DNA of 6,376 bases from Candidatus Bathyarchaeum sp. (GCA_004376385.1 SOJY01000199.1:1-6376); one strand, 5' to 3'; counted from the stretch's first letter, positions 1-5,040 are shown. The notes: generated by a model not told the origin, from the sequence alone. Made by a program: numbers and translations.

Positions 1-136
1 ATTCGGGCTAAAAACTTTTGCCAGAAATTTTTTTCTAGCCCGGTTGATACCTTTGTCGCACTCTTTCTTAAGCTTTGCTTTATTCAATGTTCCACTTGAA
101 CTCAAATGCAGTCGTGGATGTAATAATGTTGTCCAT
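1..136 (-). pseudogene. Frame-disrupted 5' end of an unrecognised minus-strand gene, running off the left edge
   Basis: Read on the minus strand, an ATG at 136-134 opens a short frame of 18 codons (starting MDNIITSTTAFEF) that stops with TAA at 82-80. The adjacent frame is open from 153 to the window edge and encodes a charged, helix-like stretch (KAKLKKECDKGINRARKKF) with typical coding composition. Joining the two frames near position 82 gives one plausible N-terminus, so this may be a gene with a one-base frameshift, a real pseudogene or a sequencing error. Alternatively a short form starts at TTG 105, but no Shine-Dalgarno sequence supports that. The ATG sits about 30 nt from a TATA-like box at 162-170, which would suit a leaderless transcript. 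I do not recognise the family; no domain or motif is evident in so short a piece. Confidence 0.3.
4..42. repeat. Inverted repeat with 7-bp perfect arms (CGGGCTA / TAGCCCG)
   Basis: CGGGCTA at 4-10 is the exact reverse complement of TAGCCCG at 36-42. Just inside the arms an A-run (10-14) faces a T-run (28-34), so the stem could extend past a one-base bulge. It lies inside the candidate minus-strand gene at the left edge. It could be an RNA hairpin or a terminator for a gene to the left, or chance; there is no T-run directly after it on the plus strand. Confidence 0.4.
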
Positions 137-152
137 GTACTGACGAGAATCC

Positions 153-171
153 TTTAACAAGCCTTAAATCC
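153..171. promoter_or_regulatory. Putative divergent promoter with a shared TATA-like box
   Basis: The near-symmetric sequence CCTTAAATCC at 162-171 reads as a TATA-like element on both strands. It is centred about 28 nt before the malic enzyme ATG (194) and about 30 nt before the minus-strand ATG (136), which is the archaeal TATA-to-start spacing expected if both transcripts are leaderless. No convincing Shine-Dalgarno sequence precedes either ATG, which agrees with leaderless initiation. This is a positional inference only; an alternative TTTAAC at 153-158 is also present. Confidence 0.35.
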
Positions 172-193
172 AATAACTCTAAAAGCAAAATAT

Positions 194-1552
194 ATGACAA
201 AAAAATTAACCGTGGACGAACTTCTTGAAAAAGCAAAGAAACCCGCCAAACTGGCGTTAGCTTATCACCCCTTCTATGGAGGCAAACTCCAAGTTATGCC
301 AAAATGTGCTATACGCGGTTCACAAGACTTCGCAATATGGTACACTCCAGGCGTGGCTGCCTCATGCAAAGCCATAAAAGACGACCCAGAACAGGTCTTC
401 ACCCACACGAGCCGATGGAACTACGTGGCGATAGTAAGCGACGGATCACGTGTCCTAGGCTTGGGCGATATAGGTCCAGAAGCTGCAATGCCCGTTATGG
501 AGGGAAAAGCTTTACTCTTCAAGTATCTTGGCGGAGTAGATGCCTTCCCAATCTGCTTGGCGACCAAAAACCCGGACGATATAGTTACTGCGTGTAAGTG
601 GTTGGAGCCCACCTTTGGAGGCATAAACTTGGAAGACATAGCCAAACCCAAATGCTTCCATGTGTTAAATAATGCTCGAGAAGAACTCAACATTCCAGTC
701 TGGCATGACGACCAGCAGGGAACAGCCACAGTTATCTTAGCTGGATTAATTAACGCTCTGAAACTGGTTGGAAAAAGTATGAGCCAAGCAAAGATAGCTA
801 TGTTGGGTGTGGGTTCAGCCAACACGAGAACTGCGTTGGTTCTTATGCGCGCAGGAGTTAAAGCCGGCAACATCGTAATGGTGGATAGGAAAGGAATTCT
901 TCATCCAAACAGAAAGGATATTGAAGCAGAAAAGGAAGAGAATCCTTGGAAGTGGAATTTCTGTCTCGAAACCAATAGTGAAGGAAAGACTGGGGATGCA
1001 GCTGAGGCACTGAAGGGCGCAGATGTCTGTATAGCCGCTGCCAAGCCGGGTCCGGGCATCATCAAGAAGCCTTGGGTTAGTAGCATGGCGACTGATTCGA
1101 TAGTTTTTGCGTGTGCGAATCCTATTCCCGAGATATGGCCTTGGGAAGCGAAGGAGGCAGGAGCAAAGATTGTAGCCACGGGTCGCTCAGACTTTGCTAA
1201 TCAGATAAACAATTCGTTGGGTTTTCCTGCTATCTTCAGGGGAGTTCTGGACGTGCAAGCAAAGACGGTCACTGACGACATGTGTATTGCCGCGGCGAAT
1301 GAGTTGGCTAGTTTTGCGGAGGAGCGGGGCATCCACGAGGAGGATATAGTTCCGAGGATGGATGAGGGGGAGGTCTTTCCCAGAGAGTCGGGTGGTTGGG
1401 CTTTGGAGTCTATTAAGGAGGGTGTTGCTATAGTCAAATTGAGCAGACAAGAACTCTGGGAAAAGGCGACTCACATCATTAAGAATGCCCGAGAATCCAC
1501 GAATCTGCTGATGAAACAGGGGCTTATCCCGCCTCCCCCAGAGGATATTTGA
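194..1552 (+). CDS. Malic enzyme (malate oxidoreductase, decarboxylating)
   Basis: The product (452 aa) should oxidatively decarboxylate malate to pyruvate and CO2 with NAD(P)+, a cytosolic link between C4 acids and pyruvate. Family signatures occur in order. The YTPGVA motif starts at residue 50 and supplies the catalytic Tyr50. The GLGDIGPEAAMPVMEGKA block (89-106) supplies the catalytic Lys105. Metal-ligand acids are Glu147/Asp148 (NLEDI) and Asp172/Asp173 (HDDQQGTA). The Rossmann loop is GVGSAN (205-210), followed by the CANPIPEI segment (307-314) and the ATGRSDFANQINN region (328-340). The dinucleotide loop departs from the usual GAGAAG, with Asn in place of the last Gly. The protein is slightly longer than many small bacterial malic enzymes and ends in a Pro-rich tail (IPPPPEDI). 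The ATG has no clear Shine-Dalgarno sequence but a TATA-like box about 28 nt upstream, so it may be leaderless. Co-substrate preference cannot be read with confidence. The gene appears monocistronic, with a terminator-like hairpin just downstream. Confidence 0.95.
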   Translation: MTKKLTVDELLEKAKKPAKLALAYHPFYGGKLQVMPKCAIRGSQDFAIWYTPGVAASCKAIKDDPEQVFTHTSRWNYVAIVSDGSRVLGLGDIGPEAAMPVMEGKALLFKYLGGVDAFPICLATKNPDDIVTACKWLEPTFGGINLEDIAKPKCFHVLNNAREELNIPVWHDDQQGTATVILAGLINALKLVGKSMSQAKIAMLGVGSANTRTALVLMRAGVKAGNIVMVDRKGILHPNRKDIEAEKEENPWKWNFCLETNSEGKTGDAAEALKGADVCIAAAKPGPGIIKKPWVSSMATDSIVFACANPIPEIWPWEAKEAGAKIVATGRSDFANQINNSLGFPAIFRGVLDVQAKTVTDDMCIAAANELASFAEERGIHEEDIVPRMDEGEVFPRESGGWALESIKEGVAIVKLSRQELWEKATHIIKNARESTNLLMKQGLIPPPPEDI

Positions 1553-1565
1553 GAAAAAGATGGTT

Positions 1566-1613
1566 TTGTTGGGTGTATTGGGGGCGCCCACAAGCCCTTC
1601 TTTATGTTTTGTT
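1566..1613 (+). terminator. Terminator-like hairpin and T-rich tract after malic enzyme
   Basis: TTGT(t)GGG at 1566-1573 can pair with CCCACAA at 1587-1593, with one bulged T and a G-rich loop. The 8-bp palindrome GGGCGCCC (1582-1589) offers a competing fold. A T-rich stretch follows (CTTCTTTATGTTTTGTTT, about 1597-1614). It starts 14 nt past the stop codon, as expected for termination of the malic enzyme transcript. Confidence 0.45.
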
Positions 1614-1628
1614 TACTCCAGTCAAGTG

Positions 1629-1650
1629 TATAACATAGTTATAATTAAAT
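1629..1650 (+). promoter_or_regulatory. Operator-like palindrome overlapping the tusA-iscS-iscU promoter (site A)
   Basis: TATAACATAGTTATAA (1629-1644) contains the perfect inverted repeat TATAAC/GTTATA with a 3-bp spacer. It runs into an AT-rich TATA-like box TTATAATTAAAT (1639-1650). A start site about 25 nt further on would leave a leader of roughly 35 nt before the TTG start at 1707. The same 16-bp motif, 14 of 16 positions identical, precedes the dsrE-like gene at 5024-5039. Overlap with the likely TATA box suggests that a bound protein would block transcription, but the regulator is not identifiable from this window. Confidence 0.55.
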
Positions 1651-1694
1651 AGAGGGGAAAGTATTTAGGTTATGTGTGAAATTTTTTGTCTGTT

Positions 1695-1700
1695 GGAGGT
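1695..1700 (+). promoter_or_regulatory. Shine-Dalgarno GGAGGT fixing the tusA TTG start
   Basis: GGAGGT, a full match to the archaeal anti-Shine-Dalgarno core, ends 6 nt before TTG 1707. This supports the non-ATG start, since the frame has no nearby ATG and the GTG at 1711 is out of frame. Confidence 0.75.
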
Positions 1701-1706
1701 TTGTAA

Positions 1707-1949
1707 TTGGGTGACCAAATTAAACCTGACAGAAACCTTGACTGCGTCGGTCTTTACTGTCCTGAACCAGTGTTTAGGACCCGCCAAGAGATTGATAAAT
1801 TGGCTGTAGGCGAAGTTTTGGAGGTAATCGCAGACGACCCAGCGTCTGAGGAAGACATACCCCGTCTGGTCAAGAGACTTGGTCTTGAACTCCTTGAGAT
1901 GCACAAAGAAAAAGACCAGTTTCGTTTTATCATCAAAAAAATAAAGTAG
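1707..1949 (+). CDS. tusA: TusA-like sulfurtransferase (sulfur carrier protein)
   Basis: This 80-aa protein belongs to the TusA/SirA/YeeD family of small cytosolic persulfide carriers. The family signature LDCVGLYCPEPV covers residues 11-22, with the CPxP motif giving the sulfur-carrying Cys18. A second Cys (Cys13) lies close by. The rest fits the usual fold: a helix after the motif, then GEVLEVIADDPASEEDIPRL (residues 35-54), then a closing strand. Its length is normal for the family. The TTG start is chosen because of a perfect GGAGGT 6 nt upstream. It is the first gene of a tight operon, with the iscS-like gene starting about 15 nt after its stop and iscU next. TusA relatives accept sulfur from desulfurases or deliver it to other acceptors. 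Here the neighbouring IscS-like protein lacks its PLP lysine, so TusA may bring sulfur to IscU from another source; that is inference. Confidence 0.9.
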   Translation: MGDQIKPDRNLDCVGLYCPEPVFRTRQEIDKLAVGEVLEVIADDPASEEDIPRLVKRLGLELLEMHKEKDQFRFIIKKIK

Positions 1950-1964
1950 GATGTATTGTGGCGA

Positions 1965-3140
1965 TTGAGAAAAGTGTATATGGATCACGGGGCTGGGATG
2001 CCCTTAGATTCTAGAGTATTCGAAGCCATGAAACCATATTTCATGGAGTATTACGGAAATCCTTCATCGTCATATTCTTCTGGGAACATCGCCAAAGAAG
2101 CTTTAGCTGCTTCAAGAGAGAAGGTTGCCCAGCTGGTAGCTGCAGAGAACTCTCGAGAGATCATCTTTACTTCAGGAGGCACAGAATCTAATAATCTGGC
2201 GATTAAAGGGGTTGCTTATCGTAACCGGGAGAAAGGAAACCACATAATCACCACAGCCGTCGAACATATATCCGTGATAAACATCTGCAAATTCCTTCAA
2301 AAGCAGGGCTTTGAAGTAACATACGTTCCCGTGGACAAACAGGGAGTAGTTGACCTCGAAAAAGTCGAAGCCGCAATAAAGGACAAAACAATCCTAATTT
2401 CGGTTATGTACGCGAACGGCGAGATTGGAACAATTCAGCCGATAAGTGAGATTGGAAAGTTAGCCCAAGAAAACAGCATCATTTTTCATGTGGATGCCGT
2501 AGCTGCGGCAGGAAAGGTGCCCATCAACGTTAAAGAAGAAAACATAGGCCTTCTATCTATCTCTTCCAACGACATGTATGGACCCAAAGGCGTGGGAGCC
2601 CTATACATAAAAAAGGGAACAAAAACTCAACCAATCATTCAGGGCGGCGGTCAAGAAACTGGCTTGCGTTCAGGCACAGAAAACGTTCCGGGCATAGTTG
2701 GCATGGGCAAAGCAGCTGAACTTGCCAAAAAGGAGATGGAATCCGAGGGCAAACGCTTGACAGGACTGAGGGACAAGCTGATTACGGGTGTTCTGGATAC
2801 GATTGATTATTCTTTCTTGAATGGTCACCCCACCGAGAGACTTCCCAACAACGCAAACCTCAGGTTTAGTTATATAGAAGGTGAATCTCTCATTTTAGGT
2901 CTGGACATGCATGGAATTCAAGTATCCTCCGGCTCTGCATGCACTTCAAAAACCTTGGAGCCCTCCCACGTGCTGTTGGCTATAGGCTTAGCCCACGAAG
3001 AGGCTCACGGGTCTCTGGTCTTCACCATGGGCAAACAGAACATGGAAGAGGATGTGGATTACGTGCTAGAAGTATTACCAGACGTGGTGAAAAGATTGCG
3101 GGCGCTTTCGCCCCTAACCCCGAAGGAAATCTTGAGGTGA
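1965..3140 (+). CDS. IscS/NifS-like class V aminotransferase lacking the PLP lysine
   Basis: This is a homologue of cysteine desulfurase, the PLP enzyme that takes sulfur from cysteine for Fe-S assembly. Numbered from TTG 1965 (391 aa), it keeps the SGGTESNN phosphate-binding loop (70-77), the His101 that stacks on PLP, the HVDA motif with Asp177, the RSGT motif (235-238) and the mobile Cys loop SSGSACTS with Cys326. The invariant S-x-H-K-x-x-GPKG motif reads SSNDMYGPKG (200-209), so Asp203 replaces the Schiff-base lysine and Asn202 replaces the His before it. The Gln that contacts PLP in DAVQAAGK is Ala180. An Archaeoglobus fulgidus IscS with Asp at this position is known from work showing no desulfurase activity, so a structural or alternative role is likely. 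The start is uncertain: TTG 1956, GTG 1974 and ATG 1980 are also in frame. TTG 1965 keeps the RKVYMDHGAG strand and lies 11 nt after AGGATG (1948-1953), which overlaps the tusA stop. Confidence 0.9.
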   Translation: MRKVYMDHGAGMPLDSRVFEAMKPYFMEYYGNPSSSYSSGNIAKEALAASREKVAQLVAAENSREIIFTSGGTESNNLAIKGVAYRNREKGNHIITTAVEHISVINICKFLQKQGFEVTYVPVDKQGVVDLEKVEAAIKDKTILISVMYANGEIGTIQPISEIGKLAQENSIIFHVDAVAAAGKVPINVKEENIGLLSISSNDMYGPKGVGALYIKKGTKTQPIIQGGGQETGLRSGTENVPGIVGMGKAAELAKKEMESEGKRLTGLRDKLITGVLDTIDYSFLNGHPTERLPNNANLRFSYIEGESLILGLDMHGIQVSSGSACTSKTLEPSHVLLAIGLAHEEAHGSLVFTMGKQNMEEDVDYVLEVLPDVVKRLRALSPLTPKEILR

Positions 3141-3141
3141 T
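3134..3141 (+). promoter_or_regulatory. Shine-Dalgarno GAGGTGAT for iscU, overlapping the iscS stop codon
   Basis: GAGGTGAT is an 8-base match to the archaeal anti-Shine-Dalgarno sequence. It includes the iscS-like TGA stop (3138-3140) and ends 5 nt before the iscU ATG (3147). The overlap implies coupled translation of the two genes. Confidence 0.8.
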
Positions 3142-3146
3142 GTAAA

Positions 3147-3524
3147 ATGTATAGCGAAAAAGTTATGGATCATTTCATGAAACCCCGAAACGTAGGCGAA
3201 ATTCCAGACGCAGACGGTGTTGGAACCGTGGGTAATCCCGTTTGTGGGGACCTAATGACGATGTATATCAAAGTGAAAGACAACAAGTTGGTTGATATCA
3301 AGTTCAAGACTTTTGGTTGCGGAGCAGCCATAGCCACAAGCAGCATGACCACAGAACTTGCAATGGGTAAAACCATTGAAGAGGCAATGAAAATCACACG
3401 GGCTAACGTAGCGGAGAACCTTGGAGGTCTTCCTCCCATCAAAATGCACTGCTCCAACCTAGCTGCAGACGCCTTACATGAAGCCATAAAAGATTACCAA
3501 AAAAAGAAAGAAGCAAAAAAATAA
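3147..3524 (+). CDS. iscU: IscU-like Fe-S cluster assembly scaffold
   Basis: The 125-aa product is an IscU-type scaffold on which [2Fe-2S] clusters are built before transfer to apoproteins. All cluster-binding positions are present: Cys33 in GNPVCGD with Asp35, Cys58 in TFGCGAAIA, and His101-Cys102 in KMHCSNLAADAL. The LPPIK segment (95-99) matches the LPPVK loop that chaperone HscA recognises in E. coli, though no hscA or hscB is seen here. The N-terminus (YSEKVMDHFMKPRNVGEI) is typical and the C-terminus ends in a Lys-rich tail (KKKEAKK). It lies 6 nt after the iscS-like gene and is probably translated by coupling. Pairing of IscU with an IscS partner that lacks the PLP lysine resembles the Archaeoglobus arrangement, where the IscS partner is reported to contribute to cluster binding without releasing sulfur from cysteine. 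Confidence 0.95.
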   Translation: MYSEKVMDHFMKPRNVGEIPDADGVGTVGNPVCGDLMTMYIKVKDNKLVDIKFKTFGCGAAIATSSMTTELAMGKTIEEAMKITRANVAENLGGLPPIKMHCSNLAADALHEAIKDYQKKKEAKK

Positions 3525-3580
3525 CCGCTCTACTGAATGCCGCTCATATTAGGAGACTAATAACAGCTGATTGTTGAAAA

Positions 3581-3625
3581 CTAGCTTTTTTCTGAAAAAC
3601 ATGGAAACATAAAGAGGCTCTGTTT
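3581..3625. terminator. Convergent terminator region between iscU and the minus-strand operon
   Basis: On the plus strand, six Ts at 3586-3591 (CTAGCTTTTTTC) follow iscU by about 60 nt and could end the tusA-iscS-iscU transcript. On the minus strand, the sequence straight after the zinc-ribbon stop reads AAACAGAGCCTCTTTAT (3625-3609), followed by more T-rich sequence including TTTTT (3599-3595). That 17-mer recurs exactly after the endonuclease III gene at 6360-6376. The remaining gap (3525-3580) shows nothing I recognise. Confidence 0.45.
3609..3625 (-). repeat. 17-bp repeat AAACAGAGCCTCTTTAT, copy 1 (minus strand)
   Basis: It is an exact reverse complement of bases 6360-6376. Both copies lie just 3' of a coding region in the sense direction of that gene: 1 nt after the stop here and about 27 nt after the stop at the right edge. 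It contains the small palindrome AGAG-C-CTCT, and the sense strand ends in CTCTTTAT. Confidence 0.6.
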
Positions 3626-3626
3626 G

Positions 3627-3863
3627 TCAATGCTTCTTGCTTTCGATTATTGCTCTGCACTTGTCTGCGTATTCGCACCAGTCTAGACATGACTTCTCTT
3701 TTTCGGGTCTGCCAACTTCCTTGTTGCATATGTCACATACGCTAGTGTCCTCGTCGCTCCAAATCTCCACGCTTCCGGCACAGTTAGGGCACTGAATGTA
3801 TTCTGGTTTAGGGCGAAGGAACTTTTTGATGCCCGGACACGATTCAGAGTTAGAACTTGCCAA
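3627..3863 (-). CDS. Small cysteine-rich zinc-ribbon protein, function unknown
   Basis: The 78-aa product has eight cysteines. CPNC (Cys25, Cys28) and CDIC (Cys43, Cys46) form a likely zinc ribbon separated by 14 residues. The segment SCLDWCEYADKC (Cys59, Cys63, Cys69) and Cys9 near the N-terminus (ESCPG) could hold a second metal. I recall the pattern CPG...CPxC...CDxC...SCxxWCxYAxxC from small uncharacterised proteins of anaerobic bacteria and archaea; this is from memory and no function is known to me. The start is TTG 3863, with GGAGATG about 8 nt upstream and 20 nt after the stop of the ferredoxin-like gene. ATG 3876 is out of frame. It is the last gene of the minus-strand operon. Confidence 0.75.
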   Translation of the reverse strand: MASSNSESCPGIKKFLRPKPEYIQCPNCAGSVEIWSDEDTSVCDICNKEVGRPEKEKSCLDWCEYADKCRAIIESKKH

Positions 3864-3883
3864 TTTGTTTCCATCTCCAATGT

Positions 3884-4633
3884 TTAACTTTGCGATATTT
3901 TTTCTCCCTTTATGCTAATTGTTTGCTGCCTCAACGGAACGCTCTTTCCCGAAAGCTCTAAAGCTTCCTTGACGAGACGATGCAAACCGAAACAGCATGG
4001 AACCTCCATGTTAACCACGGTGACGCTTCGTATGTTGGAATTCCGAAATATCTCAGCCAACTTGTTCCTGTAGAGCGTTGCATCATCAAGTTTAGGACAT
4101 CCAATAGCAAGAGTTTTGCCTTTCAGCATATCCTCATGAAAATCTGCATAAGCAAAGGGCACACAATCAGCAGCTATTAGCAAGTCCGTATTTTCGAAGA
4201 AGGGTGCATTAGGAGGTAACAGTTTTAGTTGGTATGGCCAGTTAGAAATTCTCGACGCCCTTTTTTCTGCAAGATTTACGGCGGGTTTTTCTTTGAGGTC
4301 TTTTTCAAGTTGCATCGCTTTTACTGACGGACATAACAGTGGGGGCGAGCGGACAGATGAAGTGGTGGATGCTGCTTTAGTTCTTTTTACGTGTTCTTCT
4401 GCTGCTTTTTCGTCGAATTCCTTTGCCTCTCTTTGTATGACGGTTATGGCGTCTTGGGGACATTTTCCTAGACAGGCTCCTAAGCCGTCGCAGTATATGT
4501 CTTTGACCAGTCTTGCTTTTCCGTCTACTATTTGGATTGCTCCTTCTGCGCAGGCTGGTATGCATAATCCGCAGCCGTTGCATTTCTCTTCATCAATTTT
4601 AACGATGTTTCTTAACACCATACTGTTTTTCAT
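3884..4633 (-). CDS. Dicluster 4Fe-4S ferredoxin-domain protein with a cysteine-rich C-terminal domain
   Basis: The 249-aa protein begins with a two-cluster ferredoxin domain. The first site is CNGCGLCIPAC (Cys18, 21, 24, 28). The second is atypical, CDGLGACLGKCP (Cys48, 54, 58), with C-x5-C-x3-C spacing. A charged linker (about 65-125) follows. The C-terminal domain has further conserved-looking cysteines: ADCVPF (Cys157), GCPKLDD (Cys179) and EVPCCFGL (Cys213-Cys214). I recognise this architecture from uncharacterised iron-sulfur proteins of anaerobes, sometimes near hybrid cluster proteins. A role as a cytosolic electron carrier or Fe-S protein is inferred, and the substrate is unknown. 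There is no signal peptide or membrane segment. ATG 4633 is immediately preceded by AAAAAGGGG. The in-frame ATG at 4621 (residue 5) has GGGGATG 9 nt upstream and may be the true start. The gene lies 23 nt after the 74-aa gene and 20 nt before the zinc-ribbon gene, so all three are probably co-transcribed. Confidence 0.88.
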   Translation of the reverse strand: MKNSMVLRNIVKIDEEKCNGCGLCIPACAEGAIQIVDGKARLVKDIYCDGLGACLGKCPQDAITVIQREAKEFDEKAAEEHVKRTKAASTTSSVRSPPLLCPSVKAMQLEKDLKEKPAVNLAEKRASRISNWPYQLKLLPPNAPFFENTDLLIAADCVPFAYADFHEDMLKGKTLAIGCPKLDDATLYRNKLAEIFRNSNIRSVTVVNMEVPCCFGLHRLVKEALELSGKSVPLRQQTISIKGEKISQS

Positions 4634-4656
4634 CCCCTTTTTCAGTTTCTAAGGAA

Positions 4657-4881
4657 TTACCATGGTTCTTTTACTAACTCATCGGCAATGAAGTTTACGT
4701 CTGATTTATGCTCTCGTTTGCGGGTTATATCTACAAATTCTCCTTTTTCGAGGCGGCTTTTAACTTCTTCAAAGTCTATCTCGTCGACTTTAACCTCAAC
4801 GGTTTCGTCTTGGTCGTTTTTCAGGAAGAACATCTGAAAAGGCGTTTCTTTTTTCTTGTTTTCAATAACGTTTCTCATCAT
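4657..4881 (-). CDS. Uncharacterised 74-aa acidic protein, first gene of the minus-strand operon
   Basis: I do not recognise this family. The protein is small, highly charged, cysteine-free and probably cytosolic, with no signal or membrane segment. The middle part (EVKVDEIDFEEVKSRLEKG, about 29-47) looks like a strand followed by an amphipathic helix, then FVDITRKREH, which suggests a compact alpha/beta fold. Two tandem ATGs (4881 and 4878) are possible starts. GGAGAG lies 9 nt before the first, which I take as the start. It is followed after 23 nt by the 4Fe-4S protein and then the zinc-ribbon protein. It could be a partner or regulator of those proteins, but nothing in the sequence shows this. 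Confidence 0.7.
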   Translation of the reverse strand: MMRNVIENKKKETPFQMFFLKNDQDETVEVKVDEIDFEEVKSRLEKGEFVDITRKREHKSDVNFIADELVKEPW

Positions 4882-4933
4882 TTCTTTTTTCTCTCCTTTT
4901 CGTGTGGTTCATCCCTTTACCTGAGATAAACTT

Positions 4934-4965
4934 CATATGAATATATATTCATGTGTATTTTATAA
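4934..4965 (-). promoter_or_regulatory. Palindromic operator and TATA-like region for the minus-strand operon
   Basis: ATGAATATATATTCAT (4937-4952) is a perfect 16-bp palindrome. With one mismatched pair it extends to 22 bp (4934-4955; outer CA and TG also pair). It holds an AATATATATT box whose expected start site (about 4918) would give a leader of about 37 nt that includes the Shine-Dalgarno sequence of the 74-aa gene. A second box, TTATAAAATA on the minus strand (4965-4956), lies just upstream. The overlap of palindrome and TATA box suggests repression by a dimeric regulator. It is unlike sites A and B, so separate control is likely. Confidence 0.5.
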
Positions 4966-5021
4966 GCATTGTGGCGCACCAAACAAAGCCACAAAAACAC
5001 GACAACCACCTCTACAAAAAA

Positions 5022-5040
5022 TTTATAACAGCGTTATAAC
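5022..5040 (+). promoter_or_regulatory. Operator-like palindrome at the dsrE-like promoter (site B)
   Basis: TTATAACAGCGTTATAA (5023-5039) is a perfect 7-bp inverted repeat with a 3-bp spacer. Its left arm doubles as a TATA box (TTTATAA, 5022-5028), with an expected start near 5050 and a short leader before ATG 5073. TATAACAGCGTTATAA matches site A upstream of tusA at 14 of 16 positions. A second small inverted repeat, GTGTA-TGT-TACAC, follows at 5043-5055, and the 9-mer CAAGTGTAT (5040-5048) also abuts site A (1623-1631). Confidence 0.55.

Noticed and set aside
421..1591. Minus-strand open frames opposite the malic enzyme gene
   Set aside because: They are antisense to a full-length conserved gene, lack Shine-Dalgarno sequences and show no family motifs.
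1951..1968. Five-codon mini-ORF (ATG TAT TGT GGC GAT TGA) between the tusA-like and iscS-like genes
   Set aside because: It is too short to support as a gene, and its ATG is part of the AGGATG ribosome-binding sequence.
2939..3145. A 68-codon plus-strand open frame overlapping the 3' end of the iscS-like gene
   Set aside because: It lies in another frame of a clearly conserved coding region, has no start signal and has Arg-rich composition typical of a shadow frame.
5024..5040. Sites A and B as SurR-type operators (GTT-n3-AAC, a sulfur-response site known from Thermococcales)
   Set aside because: The half-sites have the opposite order (AAC-n3-GTT), and the embedded GTTATAAC has only a 2-bp spacer, so the known consensus is not met.
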